Under the pieces are notes generated by a model that saw nothing but the letters and a program-made list of their open reading frames with translations, was not told the DNA's origin and did not search any database. From Tigriopus japonicus (lineage: Eukaryota; Arthropoda; Copepoda; Harpacticoida; Harpacticidae): 64,000 bases of DNA. The DNA lies in the NCBI GenBank assembly GCA_010645155.1, contig CM021314.1, forward strand, positions 7,708,217-7,772,216, read 5' to 3'. Positions 32,449 through 46,827 of this stretch are shown piece after piece (the stretch's first letter is position 1; each line of letters begins with the position of its first letter). Made by a program: the position numbers and the translations under genes.

Positions 32449-35400
32449 ATGACCCCCGAAAATTTGTCGTTGGCGTGCTCGAGTTTGGGCATTTCGCGCA
32501 CTTACGTGGATCAGGCGGGCGATGCTCAACGTCATTGGCAACATCGGATCGCTCATCTCATTCAGCAGGTTAGGTAGTTCTAAAGGCTTGAGTTAGTTCG
32601 AACCAGTCAGTCTCACACACACACACACACACATCAACCAATTCATCGCATGAAGTCGCATCGCATACGTATATCTAACCAAATGACATTGTTGATGATA
32701 GATAATATTAGGATTTTTTTCCAATTTGTGCAGTTTTGCAATACTTTGGTTGGCAGATTTGCATTTTTGGCGTTTTTCTCGAAATTTGGTGCTTTTCCAA
32801 ATTTATTGAAGAACTTATTTCCTGGCATATTTTCTCTATTTTGACATACCTGATTGATTAAGACCCGACACTTTTCACGTTTACTTTTCTTTCTCCTTTG
32901 GGAAGTCTGGCCTGATGTCGTTTTTCAGTTGAGGTATTCAAGATATATCTTAACACTCACTTCCCAAGTGCAATTATTTGATGGGATGAAAGATCTGTTC
33001 GGGGTAAGGAAGAAAAGGTTTTTGAGCACCGTGGAAGGAGAATGCTTTTTTCAAGCTTAAAAAAAATTTTTTTTCCAAGTTTTAAAATTTCTTGTTGACA
33101 TTTCAACGTCAAGAACGCCAATTCCGCCTTTGCCAAAGAATGAAAGTGTAAAAAGCAAGCTATTATTGTTGGTGCAAGCATTTCAGAAATAAAACGCAAA
33201 GTTTTACTACAATGGCAAAATGGTCATTGGTAAGAAAGTCAATCTTTTGGGTATGAAAAATCTGTGCACTCAATATGTGATTTTAAGCCTTTCACTTTTT
33301 TCTATTGCCCTTCGCAATAAAAATCGCTACATTTATGAAGAGCAAAATACCCGTCAAAACAGTACTTGAAACGACTATGTGTACAATAACCATTTTTCAA
33401 CTTGATAAATTTTCAATGAAAACCGGGATTTATGAATGCGTTTTAAGTCTTCAAACCCCCTACTGTTGATTGATTCAATGAATGTTTAGAGTTACAGAGA
33501 GTTGAAATACTTTTACCAATTCTTTACTTCCACAACAGTTATTTTTTTTGTAGAAGGCTTTTTAGTGCAATTTTATCTACGCCAATGGTACCTCAGCGGT
33601 TTACTTATTTTGCATTTTCCTCATTTTTGGTGCATTTTTATTTGCAATTTTGTGCAGCCCTTATGATGATAGTCCAAAGCTGTGGACACTTCAAAATGAC
33701 ATGGAATTGATCCACTTGTTCTCCGAAGTTCAAAGTTATATGGTAAAGCGCTCTCCTTTTTTGTTTTGGTCAACTATGGATTGCCAAAAAAATCCGCTTT
33801 CCCCGCTAAAAGTACACGTTCTGTGCGAACAAAGTATCCCATTTTCATGTCATGTCAATGATTCGTTGGATGCGGACTAATTCATTCCTGGAAATGTTAC
33901 TTCGTCCTTTGACTCCATGATCATTTTCAGCGGAAATTGCCTGAAACCGGTTGGTCCGATGTGGATATCGAGGCACTTCTTCTTGAATTTGCCCGCATGG
34001 ATTCCAATAACTTTCCCGGTAATTGTGGCGTGGGCGAGCGAGAATCCAGAATACATTCCCGTAAGTTCAGACAACTAAATATTTGACATCGTTTGTGGTC
34101 CACATTTCCGCAAATAAATCGAGATTTTGAGCCATTTGAAAGAAAAGAGTAAATAGTCGTAATTTTGGGAGAGAGCCGTTTCTTTGGCTTGCCCTTATTC
34201 ACTATTAAATCTCAACATTTAGGTCATGATTGCTCGATAATTGGTTTAATTGAATGGCCAATTGGAACGGCAAATAAAGAAATGTTAAGATCAGAGAATA
34301 AGTCGTATAACACTCAGCAACAAACCCCTTGATGTCCTGAGGGTTGGCATCTTTGTTTTGCACTGCTACCCAAAACAATTTCCTTGTACAGCCCATCTAA
34401 ATATCCTAAAAACCATCTTGAATTTTGTTTTTGTTCCTGCCAAAAATTTTTGTGTATCAAAAAATTTCAAAGCAAAGTTATGAAGCACATTAAACCCCCT
34501 GATATTTTGTTTTCAGAATTAGTCTACCGCCGCCATTTCGGTTTAGGTCATGGAATCGGTCGATCGGGTGACTTGTGCGAGGTCCAGCCTAAAGCTGCGG
34601 GTTCGAGCACCCTCAATAAGTTAACCAACGCCCTCGTGCTCGATGTGATCCGTCAGTTTGGCGTGGGATCCTGTCAGGATTGCTTTGTGGTGCCCATGGC
34701 CACGGGAATGGCCTTGACCTTGTGTCTTTTGGCCTTGCGAAAACGTCGTCCTCAAGCCAAATACGTACTTTGGTCCCGAATTGACCAAAAATCATGCTTC
34801 AAAAGCATTCTTTGTGCTGGATTCCAACCGGTGATCATTGAACTCGTTTCCCGTGGAGATCAATTGGACACGGATTTAGATCGAATGGAAAAAGAAATTC
34901 AACGTTTGGGAGCGGAGAATATCGCTTGTATTTTCACCACGACATCGTGTTTTGCTCCAAGAGCCGCCGATGATTTGGTGGGTGTGGCCAGATTGGGTCG
35001 GAGCTATGATGTTCCACAATTAGTGAATAATGCCTATGGGATCCAGAGCTCCAAGTGTATGCATTTAATCGAGGAAATGAGTAAAGTGGGGTGTGGACAG
35101 ACCACATTTGTTCAAAGTACCGATAAGAACTTTCTCGTTCCCGTGGGTGGAGCCATTATCGCGGGGTTCGATAAATCTTGGATCAAGCAGATTAGTCAAA
35201 ATTATCCTGGTGAGCATGATGTATTGTGAGAAAGAACTTGAGAAATGAACCCATGCAGTAGAATTAGATTGTGACATAGATTTAGTTTCAGTGATGCAGC
35301 ATTGTTTATGTCAAATGATTTTCGAAATGTGCACAAAAATCTTTAACAAATTTAATTTGAGATATCATGGCTATCATGAAATATTTACTTGAAAATTATC

Positions 35401-36330
35401 ACATTTGAAGAGCACTTTATCGGTTATGACCTAATTCGATTACTTCATACCAGAAGAAAAGAGACCAGACATTTCAGACGTTTTGACTTTCATTTTTTTT
35501 TTTTTGCATTTAAATCGACTTTTATTATGGTCATTTTTTAATTGCCACTTTTTGGTTCAGGCTGAAATGAACGTTTTCCCTTCAATATAGATGGAAGAGG
35601 CATTACTATTCTCAAAAGTGTGTTTCAAGACTACTAACCAAAATGTACAAACAAATGAATCTGAATAGATCACTCAGAAATGGAAGGCAAAAATACCTCT
35701 CTGTGATTTTTCCAGGTCGAGCGTCCTCTACTCCGACCACGGATTTGTTCATCACTCTCATGAGTTTAGGAGTCCAAGGCTACAAAAATCTCGTTCAAGA
35801 GAGGAAGTCACTCTTTCAAGAGCTCAAAACCAAATTAACTCAAGTAGCCGAGAAGCATGGTGAACGGCTCTTAGAGACCAAAGGCAATCCAATCTCCATG
35901 GGTAAGTCATTTAGTGTAGATGTCTTCCCAGAACCTTTATAATTAATGATTAATTTTTTTAGCTATAACTCTTAGCAAAGTTAAGGATCCTGATGGACAA
36001 GGAAAGCAAATTAGTGCAATAGGATCAATGTTGTTCACGCGAGGCGTTTCGGGCACACGAGTCATCACAGGAAAGGACGAAAAATCAATAGATGGAATCA
36101 AATTTTCAGGTAAATCAGTTTCTCTTTGAAGGTGGAGCTTGAAAATTAATGCGAAAAGAATCATTTCAGCATGGGGAAGTCATTGGAATGAGACGGAAAT
36201 ACCATATTTGACGGCAGCTGCGGCGATTGGGATGACTTCCAAAGATATCGATCTGTTTGTAAAACGATTGGATAAAGTCTTAACCAACACTTTGGTTTCG
36301 AAGGTGGAAAAAGCTGAAAATGAACTTTGA
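32449..36330 (+). CDS. SEPSECS: O-phosphoseryl-tRNA(Sec) selenium transferase
   Basis: Six plus-strand exons, all GT-AG with matching phases: 32449-32568, 33931-34060, 34517-35209, 35716-35901, 35963-36109, 36170-36330, giving 478 residues (human 501). Family marks: [12 protein letters not shown] (exon 1), [17 protein letters not shown] (exon 2), GHGIGRSGD and [56 protein letters not shown], and [15 protein letters not shown] with the PLP lysine at residue 287 (human Lys284). The C-terminal part has [13 protein letters not shown]. It converts phosphoseryl-tRNA(Sec) to selenocysteinyl-tRNA(Sec) using selenophosphate. The short human C-terminal extension is absent. The start is the first ATG in frame and precedes the first conserved motif by about 18 residues. 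It converges on DOP1, with stops 294 bases apart. Confidence 0.95.
32614..32633. repeat. (CA)n microsatellite in SEPSECS intron 1
   Basis: About ten CA dinucleotides in a row, 45 bases downstream of the exon 1 donor site. Confidence 0.9.
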
Positions 36331-36624
36331 TGTTGATATTGTTATCGTTGATAAAATGCACCAAAGGATTGACTCTTTTCCCGTTTTTTGAAAATATATT
36401 TCTCTTGTCATATAACGTTTTAATCGTGATCACAATATGATTGATTGCAGTAAACCCAAACATGACAACTGATCCGAGAACATGAATGACAACGCCCGAT
36501 AACTGTACAAAAATGAACTCAAGACTGAAAATCAGCCATCTGACATGTGTTGATTTGCTCGTAAAAGTGCTGCTGGATTTGATAAAAGTGCTCTATTCTG
36601 CGCGTGAACGATTGCGTCGCGGAT

Positions 36625-39600
36625 CTAATTCATGCTTGTTTTGGGCCACGGCTCCAAAAAGTCCTTTTCAAGAATAGCGTCAATGATGTCGTTCGTGGGT
36701 GGTTTCTCAGAAGACCAACTTTTCTCGCGATTTCGGTGGGACTTGGTTTTCTTGGTCTTGGTTTGTTGACGCGTGACATTCTCACAGATTGAGGCAAAAA
36801 ACGGGCCCAAATCTTCCAAGCAACCAATCGTGGTCATGGTTAAGATGGGTTGGCCTTCAGAAAGTTTCACCGGATGAACCTTGTCGTCAATCTAAAATTT
36901 CAAGAACTTGGTTTAAAAGAATCTTATGAAATCCCCTTGCCCAATAAAACTTCCATTTGGGTTGACATCACGACACACAAAGTGTTTCAAATCACTTAAA
37001 AGTGAAGGTACATAGGTCTAAAAACGTCAAATTTGTCAGCAGAGTTGAAATAAAAGCAAAAACAAACTTAGAAATAAGATTCAAGGGTTACATGTGCATC
37101 TACCGTTCGAAATATGTTTTATGATTCTAATTTTGATTATGACATTCTTGTTCTTGCGTCTGAACATTCATTTAAAAAAAAAATGAAATTGAATCTTTTA
37201 TGGACAATCAAACAAAACAGTTCGAGATTTTGAATTCAATAGTATCAATAGTGACTTCTTGTAAAATGGGTTTTGATTATTTATTGAGAACTCTACACTA
37301 AAAATGGTTAAAAAGTTCATAATTGTTTTTCGGAGTCAAAAAAATACCTTGCGTTTGGTAATATTCCGCCATTTCAAACAGACAACGTGCAAAACCTCAT
37401 TTCAACTTAATTTAAAAATAGTAACATGTCTTTAATTTGACGGATATTAACTACACTAATTCAAATGGCTCAAGTAAACAAAGGTGCACGTGTAGTTAAA
37501 ATAACCATCTAGGAGGGTACATCAGCATGGTTATTTTATCATACACACTCGAGCTACTTGAATTAGTACAATTAACATTCAACCATAAATTATTACAAAA
37601 TACGAAGCCGTAAAGAGCATGCTCACCTTTTGCAATAAAAGCCTAGCCACGCGAACCACATATGGCACGAAATCTTGCTGCTGAAGAACGGGATTGTGAC
37701 CGTTTTGTTGGGCTTCCTCGTTCTCCAACATCGAGTTGGTGTCCTCAAAGTTGGACACGGCCTCATGGCTCTCACTCACGAAAGCCCATTTGTACATTTG
37801 GAATTGGGGCAATCGTTGGGCAGGCAAGGCCAATGCCAAGTCCAACAGTTTGCACACACCAAGGAAAAGTGCCATCCAACCCGGACTATTATGGGCGGCC
37901 AATCCATTGGCACCCGCACTCATCACCCAAGACGATTCCAAAGTGGACATTCGCTTCAAATGGTTGCTAGATGAAAAGAAATACAAAAGAAGGACTTAGT
38001 TTGGGGATATAGAACCTCGCACACACCTTTAGAGACACACAAGAGGCACTCTGTAGTTCAAGGGGCAAACAAGCACACTCAAAAAAGAAAATTTCAAATC
38101 GACTCACAAAGCTATACTGACTGCATTCTAAAACAACGAGACAATACCTGTTGGCCTTTTGGGGATCGCTATCACAAAAAGAGAGAGAAAGTATAGGAGT
38201 TTTCATTATGAGAGCTATACAACCAACTGAAACGGATTTCACTCCTGTACAATGAAGATGATATATGGAGCCCAAATACGAAACATCGTTATCATCGTCC
38301 CAAACTCACCTGCATTCCTCCGAATCCGTGGAGAGTTCCTGTTCCAAATATGAGAAGATTTGCACCATCTCGGTGATAATGATTGGCCACAATGATGTCA
38401 CATGTTGAGAGGACATTCGGACTAGAATGACTCGGAAACAAAGGAACACGGCACTTGGAACCGCTGGACTGTTCGATATCGACCTCAAACTATCAGCCAA
38501 TCGTTCTATTTGAAGAAGAAGAATATGTATATATTTTTCTCTCCCAAAGATTTTCCTCGGGGTACTTACCTTGAATTTCGGGCATCTGTTTTTGGTATTG
38601 ATCCATTTCTGAGCAGAAAATGACGAAAGCCAATCGTCGCAAAAGCAGAGCGCGTTGTTCCGTTTCTTGATCCTTACTCGAAAACAAGCTCAACGACGAT
38701 GACTGAGACATACTGGCTAATTTTGCTAAAAAAAAAACCGTCAAAAAGTAGCGTTTAAGTAAATGAAAAGGTCAAGTAGAAGTTTCCTAAATGCATGTTA
38801 CCCATCAGCTCTTTGAAGGTGGTTTTATCATGGGTCATGAGGTTATCAACAGTGACCCTCCAATGCTGCAGACTGGGCAAATCCATTTGGAAAAACGCCG
38901 AATCCAAAAGCAAATCCATAGCCTCTTTCTTCCATGCCTTTCTAGTATACTGATATTCGGAAAGTTCGGCCAATAGGCGTGAGCAAGCCCGAAAACTCGT
39001 TACACTTCCCGTGGTGTGGGTCTTCAAATACGGGATCACATTCACCAGCACGTTATACAACAACGGAATAACTCGTTCTTTCTCTTCGGACTGATAAATG
39101 ATATCCAGCAATGGAGCCAGAAGTTCCCCAAGAAGCGACAATGCTGGAACAGCGTAATGCGAATGAAGTTTGCGATCCGATTCCTTGGATTCGGAATTGG
39201 TTTTCGTGCTCGAATCGGTGAGATCGATATCGGTCTGCTCGAGATCCACGAGAAGATCGTAGTTGACTTCCAGATTCCGTCTCAACCAAGTGGTTTGTTC
39301 CAAACAAGCGCCTCCAATTTGAGCACAAGCTTCGATCAATTTCCCGGCGATCTCTTGGAGTTCTTTTTGTTCTTTTCGATCCGACATATTTGGGGATCGA
39401 TGAACGAATTGATTCAGGATCGACAATGCCAAGAAGATGGCAGGGGGTGCCAAAGCCAAGCAATCTTTCAACAATCCTGCTAGATTGGACCAAGACTCAA
39501 AGATCTGGGTGATGGAACATTGAGCAAGATAAGCGTAGAAGAACTGAAGCACGGACACTTCCACATTGATCTTTTGACCGGTGACATTGGAAGGATGTTT

Positions 39601-42600
39601 GAGGACTTGACGCACTGTCTGGATGACTGTGGCCACGGGCAAGGCTCGAATTGAGCCAATGAGCTCCACTAGAACCTTCTGATCGTCGTTGCAAACGGGT
39701 AGAGGGTGCTTGACCATCCCTGGAGACCCATGGGACTTTCTCTCTTGCCAAGCGGTTCCCACAGCCGACATGAATGGAACCGGATGGTTTTGAGCCAAGG
39801 GGGAGATCATATCGAGCAACCGAGTTTTGACCGTTTTGGGGGCGCCAATGAGCACACAAGAGCTATCTGATTTGGCCACGGAAGAGATAGCACTCCAGAG
39901 AATTCCTACCGTGTTCACCAGTCTTGGCAGGGTGGAGAGGAGCACCTTTCTCGCGATCATCAACGTATCAGTCGAGGATGAATCCGTCAATGACTTGGAG
40001 GCCAACGATTTCGTATCCGTCGTTGACAAGAACACGTGGAGCAAGTTGGAAAGAATCTCCACCGATTGATTGCCCTGAGCGATACCCGTATTGCTTGAAT
40101 TCGAGGACGCCGCCGCCCCTGCACTTGTGAACGTGGTCGAGATTTGGGAATTCGAATCCAGCAAGCAGTGATGATAGATCATGGTGAGGGCTTCCAATTG
40201 AGTCACAATGTAATCAGCAGGGATTTGTCCCAAGGTGTTCTTCAGGGAGCTATTTTTGTCACATTGATAAAAGTGCGATAGTTGTTCCAAGTTTCGACAG
40301 ATTTGGGCAGTGACCTCCAATACATTTTGGGACAGGGACTTGCCCAAGAACGGCAAGCACGAAGTGACTAGTGAGGTCCAATGGGAATGCAAATGCCGCA
40401 TCTTCTCTTGTCTCAGAGCACTCACAATGGAGAAGAGGAACATGGGTTGATCAGGGATCACGTGATCGTTGTGATATCTCAAGATTGGATTGGAACTCGC
40501 TCCTTGAACGGGCGTGGAACGCCCACTGGCGTCTAAATCGTTGCCCAATACTGCGGTTCCTCGAATCTTATCTTTGTTCTGATGCCCAATGGCTTGTTCC
40601 ATCATGATCAGAGACAATAACAAACGCAAAACCTGCACCTGGAACGCTTCGGAATAGTTGGAAATCCGATCACTGGTCACCCCACTACTATTCCCTTGGG
40701 CGGTGGAATAGATCTCGTTGAATTTGAGAATATCCTCCGTGAAGGCCAAGGTCTCTTCTTCTTCAGGTCGACGAGAATTGTCCCTCATATCGTTGATCCC
40801 TGCCAACAATGAGTGCAGCACCACTTTCTGAACCTTGCACCGACCAAACAGGTCCGAGATGTAGGTGGCATAGGCCTTGCCATTATCTTGGACGACCAAG
40901 ACAAGTTCCGAGACCAACACGCTCAAAATATCAATGCTCATCAATTGAACTTCACGATTGGTCTGGATCTCATCGTCACTGAGTCTCACTTGACCTAAAT
41001 TCGGATAGTAGCTCCTCAAGTAGTACAACAGTGTCGATATCAAGACCTCAATCAAAGTGGAATTGCGGTACGTGGTCATGTTTTCCGAGGTAAGAGGTCC
41101 CACAAAGTTCTTGCCAAAAACAGATTTCCGATGTCGCGCCAGCAACATCTGGATTTGATTGTTCCGCGTAGAAGAGGTCGAACTCAAATTGGTCGAGGAC
41201 AGAGTGCAAATGGCTAATCGAGGGTTGGTCATGATGATGTTCTTGATGCAACCCATTGTATATAGGATCTGTCGCGAATCGCAAACCTGACAGTACAGCA
41301 ACAAATGGGAATGTAGAGGATGAATGGCCAGGTTCTTGGACCCCGAACTTGAATAACTCGAGCTATCTAATTGTTCTTTTGTGGGATCGTTCTCGGAAAA
41401 GTTCGTCGGTTGTTCAGTCTCGGTGTCGGAATCGTTGACTCGGGTTGACGCGGGTGAACTGGGGGCTGAGAATGCCGAAATGCTAGAGGGCAGATCACTA
41501 GTGATACTGGGCGTGGTCGGACCGGGTCCATAACCTCGAGTGAAGCATGAATAATCTTCTACTTCCGGAGGAACAAGAGCGAAAGGATTCACATTCTGCG
41601 AAAACGAGGTCAATTCGGCCGGATAAGCCATTTCCAAAGCGGAATTCAACTGCTTCTTCTGCTTATTCGGCGACATTTTGTGACTCTTCTTGCTCTTGTA
41701 GAACTTGGTGAGAGCAAATATCTTCTTGGCCTTGTCCGTTCGGTCTTTTTGCGAGCTGGAATCCGCCGAGACATGGTAGACCACTTCCTTGTTGCTGGAA
41801 CTAATGGAATAGATTCGATGAGTCCCACTCGTTGCCCTTGCATTGTTCGTTGGAGTCCCATTCTCATCCGAAACGGATCGTTCAAATTCGGGTTTGACTC
41901 CGTCTGTGGTGTCGACAGTGTCTAAATGCTCGATCTTGGCATGAAGGACACTCACTCGAGCAGTGGAGGGGTCCAAAAGAGTCAGGAACAGGGGTTCCAT
42001 CAATCGAGCAATATCGCCACGAGCCATGGCATGGACTAACCAACTCTGAGAGAGGGCCTTCAATGGACCCGAACTGAGATTGAGGTTGTCCAGCATTTTG
42101 AGGAGACACACGTCGAATGTCTTGGTGTTCCGGGAGTTGCCCTTGGCCTCGATATCCCGGCTAAGATGCCACAGGAGCGTGAACCTTTGGTAGGCATCCA
42201 CGGTGGAACTCGTTTCCGAGATCCGAGGACCATAACCGAGAGATCGAGCTAAAATGCGTTCCACCATCTGTGGAATGGGAGCCATGTTGTGAAGTTGATG
42301 AAGAAGGGTCACACACCTTTGATGGTGAACGGGCTCCATGGAACCCAAGCCTTCCCAAAGTTTAAGAGCGATGATCTGACTCACGAAAGTCTGTTTCATG
42401 ATGCAATGATAGTGTGCCTCTTTGACCAACGGCATCATGACAATCAGGACATTATTGGGTTGCTTCCGCTTGGCTGTTTTGGACACGGTCAGCGAGGATT
42501 GAAGCAATCCGATCATCTCAAGGAGGGCATTGACGCAATTCAATTGTAATACTGCCTGGCTAGAATCCAATAAGCATGCGCAAATCAAGAGGTGCTTCAG

Positions 42601-45600
42601 CCAATCCGGAATGTGGTCAATCGAACAACCTGGAAAGAATTACCTATGTTTTTGAAGGTCAGTTTTTTGTAGGTTCATCTGCGTATTTTCACGATCAGAA
42701 AGCAAGGTGGAAATGAACAATGTTCTTGTGTAAGTAACACTTGTGTACGCACAATTGACTGAATGACTCACCATACATGGCCTCGACCTTGTTGTCGGCC
42801 TCAACACTATGCCTTTGACCTTGCCTTATCACAGTGGGAATAGAGGAGAGGTCCACAAGGATCTGACAGGACACAGCCAAGGCTTCTTCGTAATGATCCA
42901 GATGAGTCCGCAAGGGCAGCTCCAAGCTATTTAGATCCTTCAAGACAATCTCCTCCTCGAGCTCATGTGTGGAGGATCGTCGAAACTCTTTGTCCTCCAA
43001 CATGTTCTCCAGGTACTTGGTTCGCTCCTCGAATGTGTCGTTGGGTCTTCGCATGAGACGAAACAGGGTTTCCATCACGTTAAATTCCGGCCCAAAAATC
43101 TTGGTCTCCATCAACTTGACAAAGAAGTCCTGAAAGCCCAAGCTACAATGTGCCATGAGCACATCATGGGCTTGCATTATTTTCGTGGAATGACTAGTGG
43201 ACACCGAGCTTGATTTTTTCCTCCTCAAATGAACCTTGGGATGGATCATCTCCGAGGAATGTTCTTCTGAGGAGCCACTCATGGGACTTGCTTTAGGGTC
43301 GGACCCGTTGTTGGAATGATGGGATGGGGTGGTATCTAACGACTCTACAGCTTCCTTGCCTAATTCTGTGGGCGTGGCTGTCTCTCTAGATTCACTTTCA
43401 CCCTCGCCTACTGAATCTGACGAGTCTTGGGGATCATTGGCAGCAATCTTGCTCCATATCTCACTGGCTTCTTCCACATCCTTGTCGGCTCTTAGGCCCA
43501 TTTCGTCAGGATCTTCTTCATTATCTTCTTCTTGATGCTCTTGGGCGTCCCATGCATTCCAAGCAGGTTGGATCTTGGACAAGATTCGCTTGGTTAGATG
43601 CAAAGCTTTGGTGATTTCAGTGGCATTCAAGTGATGACACCGCTCTTGCATGACTGTCATGATCTTGTGGAAGAGATCGGGCAAATGCTCAGAATGGGTC
43701 TCCACATAGGTCTCGATTGACACGATATCTAGGAGAAATTCAATCACGGAACACATTTCTAGCACAGTTGCTTCTTCACACCCGATTTTATTCACGTCCT
43801 CGGTGAAGGAGTCGCCAATAGAAAATCGATTATGACAGGCTCTTTTGAATTGTTCCCCACAAAAGTCCCAGATGTAGTACGACTCGAACGATCCGAACAA
43901 GAGGTTCGCACTTTTGATCAGCTCTTGGCGGTTCTTGTTCTCGCCTTGATCTCTTTTGTTGCCTTGATTGACCCGAACCACTTTTCTTCCCACGGAATTG
44001 TCTTCTTTCACTTTATCCGGATCGCTCTTGTAGGCATGATAGAGAGCTCGAAACACGTCCAGGATCAAGTCATCAATCACCAAAGGCCCAATCTCTGGCT
44101 TGTCCAACAAGGTCAGAAACAACCGATACGGTTTGAGATCAGGATTCTGTTTGGATTCCAAGCTCTTGCTCAAGATTGCTCTTAGGGAAGCCACCAGAAA
44201 CTGTTTGGAGTAGAACTCGAAATAGGGCGAGGATTCCCCAGATTCTGTACTGGCCATACTCGACACACTCTCATTCCTGACGTGTGTCTTCTTCAAATTG
44301 GAATTGGCATCACTCGGCATCGGGCAATCCGAGCCCAAGAGCCAATTGAACAACCGTCGATTCAGGGACATATCTCGGCGCAATAACACCGAACACGCCG
44401 CAGTCACGATGGCAATCATCGAGTCCTCTTTCAAGAAGGCTTCATGCAATGGGAACGTGGATATCAGGAGATCTAAGGCATTCCGTTGCACCAAGACACT
44501 GGAATCCTGCACTGCACTACACACGGACAACACCATCACATCCAGATCATGGCCAAGTAGGTATTTTTGCTCGGAGATGGGCTTTCTTCGATCGATATGG
44601 GCCAGAACAAAGGTGATGGCGGGTAATCGGATCAATTGATTGGCAGCGATACACTCCCAAATGGACTCATAGAACACAGGGGGATCCACGGCTTCACACA
44701 CGGACTCGAGCAATTTGCTGGTCCGATCAAAATGGTCGGAGCCTTCTTCCAATCCGGGCAGAACTCCACTGAGGAATCCATTCAAAGCTGGACGGAGACG
44801 CTCGCCAAGTGGGACAAAATGCGTTTCGTAGACGGTTAATAGTGTTGGGCGAACGTGCATGGCCGCATGACCAAAGAGCGGGAACAAACCCGCACTGTAT
44901 ACAAACAACTCTTGGGCCAACCTGAAACATGAAGTTCATACTTTATATCGAGGTCTTTGAAACGACATGTACAGGCGGGACCCATAAATTTTTCACATCA
45001 TCTTTGAAATAGGAAGGATGCCATTTTGCAAAATCTGCCTGTTAGGCCATTAAGAGCTTCTTTCACATTGGTGCTCTAATGAATTGTCTTCATTTTCGAT
45101 GAACTTTCAATGACGTTTTCTCAAATGATGCTGGCGATTAAGTACTATGTTTTTAAGGATAAGATAGAGCGTATATTCACGCTCATTTTTTTGTTTAATA
45201 GAACATTTTGTATTGGTTTGCATAACTTTTCATTGGCTATTCTAAGTTCATGTTCACCAGTTCAAAGTCAATGTTCACTTCATTCAGTGCATTCCGACGC
45301 AAAGTGATGTTCATTCTTAAGAAGAAACGTGTCCATTTTCTAGACAGAGCAGACGTGATAAGGGAGAAAACGAGTTTCTCTGAAATTCAGACCTTCCAAG
45401 CCATTGAACTTTGTTATAATCATGGAAACAGAAGTGCGTCACATTTCAAATTTCCATGATCAAATCAGCTCAATCGTGGCGAATGGCATCCGTGTGGAAA
45501 CGGGCATGACGTAACACGAGGATTCGACATGTAAGAGCGACTACTTTCGAATTATGTGACGAAGATGCCATAATGTTGACACATATTCTTCTTAAAGAAC

Positions 45601-46827
45601 GCAATGTTGACTTTCAATTCAGCACACGTGTCGAAGTCATGTCGAGCGTGAACAAAATTCTTAAGAATTGGCCACGTTCAAAATGCGTGGCCACGGGTTG
45701 CTACTTGAGATTGATCCGAAAACTCGATTGCATCTTCATCTTCAAGAACGAATGTTTGAGCGGAATGTATATTCGATTTACTAAAAACCCTGGACCCTTC
45801 CTCATAAAATTGGCTTCTTTTGTAGATAAAAATAGAGCACTCTACTTAGCTAAAAAGATAACGGGTTTGTGTAACCGATATAAAGAATTTTTGCCAGCTA
45901 AATTTAACTAACAGGGGTGTAATCATATGTAGGCGGTTTTGTCCTCTTTTAATTTTATTTTCTGCATTTGGATTCGTGGTTCGTTTCTGGGAATACTTGG
46001 AGCTTACTAGAACTAAATTATGATGCCAAAAATGACAAGGTTATCCCAAAGATCATGTCTAACCATACTCCATTATTAAATCGCGTAATACAACTATGCA
46101 TTATTGTGTCTTCATTTGGGCCAACACCTTGCACTTCAGTGATCGAAATCAAGCTTATTTTCAGCTTAGTAGTGCCATGTTGGATGTGTTTGGTCCATTT
46201 ATAATCTTACCTCCATCTGATTTAATGAGATCAAGAGACACACAGTGACACACATACCCATCTTTACACATATCTACTCCAAGTCAAAAATGGCAACACT
46301 CCTGGCTGTCTGGGTTACAACAGCACTTTTCTGATAACTCTTGTCAAGGCCAAGAGATGGCACCGCTCTAAGAAACCCATACTTCAGTGCCATCTAGAGA
46401 CAAAACTCCTTTCTTCTCCTTGACAATGTCCATACCCATTCAATATTGGCTTTTGGTCTTACCGATTGGTGCCCATGCACTTAAAGATGATATCGTAGGT
46501 GTCGAGGGCCTTGAGATGAACTCCCGAGGGCAAAGCGGGATGCATACACTGGGCTAATCGCTTGGAAATCACCAATCTCCGCGGAATGATGGGGAATTTC
46601 ATGTGCGAGAGCAACACCTTGTTGAGTTTGCCCAAAGCCGCGATTAGATCCGCCCATTCTGTGGTTTTTTCAAAGGATGTCAACGCTTTTTCCACATCGG
46701 TCATGTACCTAGACAAAATTAGACCATGAAGCATATTGTTAAGGCCGAGTAAAGATGGGAATGGGTGTTACCTGCGATATTTGGTATCGTTAGAGAGTTC
46801 GTATTCCTCCATGACGATCGAACTCAT
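36625..46827 (-). CDS. DOP1: DOP1 (dopey) leucine-zipper-like trafficking scaffold
   Basis: Nine minus-strand exons with matching phases: 46772-46827, 46463-46708, 42772-44921, 38802-42629, 38570-38725, 38310-38505, 38148-38168, 37627-37966, 36625-36891, giving 2419 residues (human paralogues about 2300-2465). The N-terminal domain matches well: [16 protein letters not shown]..., [43 protein letters not shown] words ([15 protein letters not shown]), [20 protein letters not shown]. The C-terminal end shows [37 protein letters not shown], and the last words [11 protein letters not shown] long disordered acidic/serine-rich region lies between. DOP1 proteins work with MON2 in endosome/Golgi traffic. 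Two in-frame ATGs are possible (46827 and 46812); I took the first, which has the better CACCATGAG context. Exon 7 is only 21 nt. Confidence 0.94.
44922..46462. other. DOP1 intron 2
   Basis: A 1.54-kb intron, the longest but one in the gene. It contains a 112-codon plus-strand ORF (45573-45911) with no recognisable features or splice partners. Nothing else supported. Confidence 0.5.

Noticed and set aside
39016..44839. Many ORFs antisense to DOP1 (up to 155 codons)
   Set aside because: Shadows of a long GC-richer coding exon; none has its own motifs.
45573..45911. 112-codon plus-strand ORF in DOP1 intron 2
   Set aside because: No recognisable motif, signal, splice partner or poly(A) signal. 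Length is within chance expectation for this base composition.
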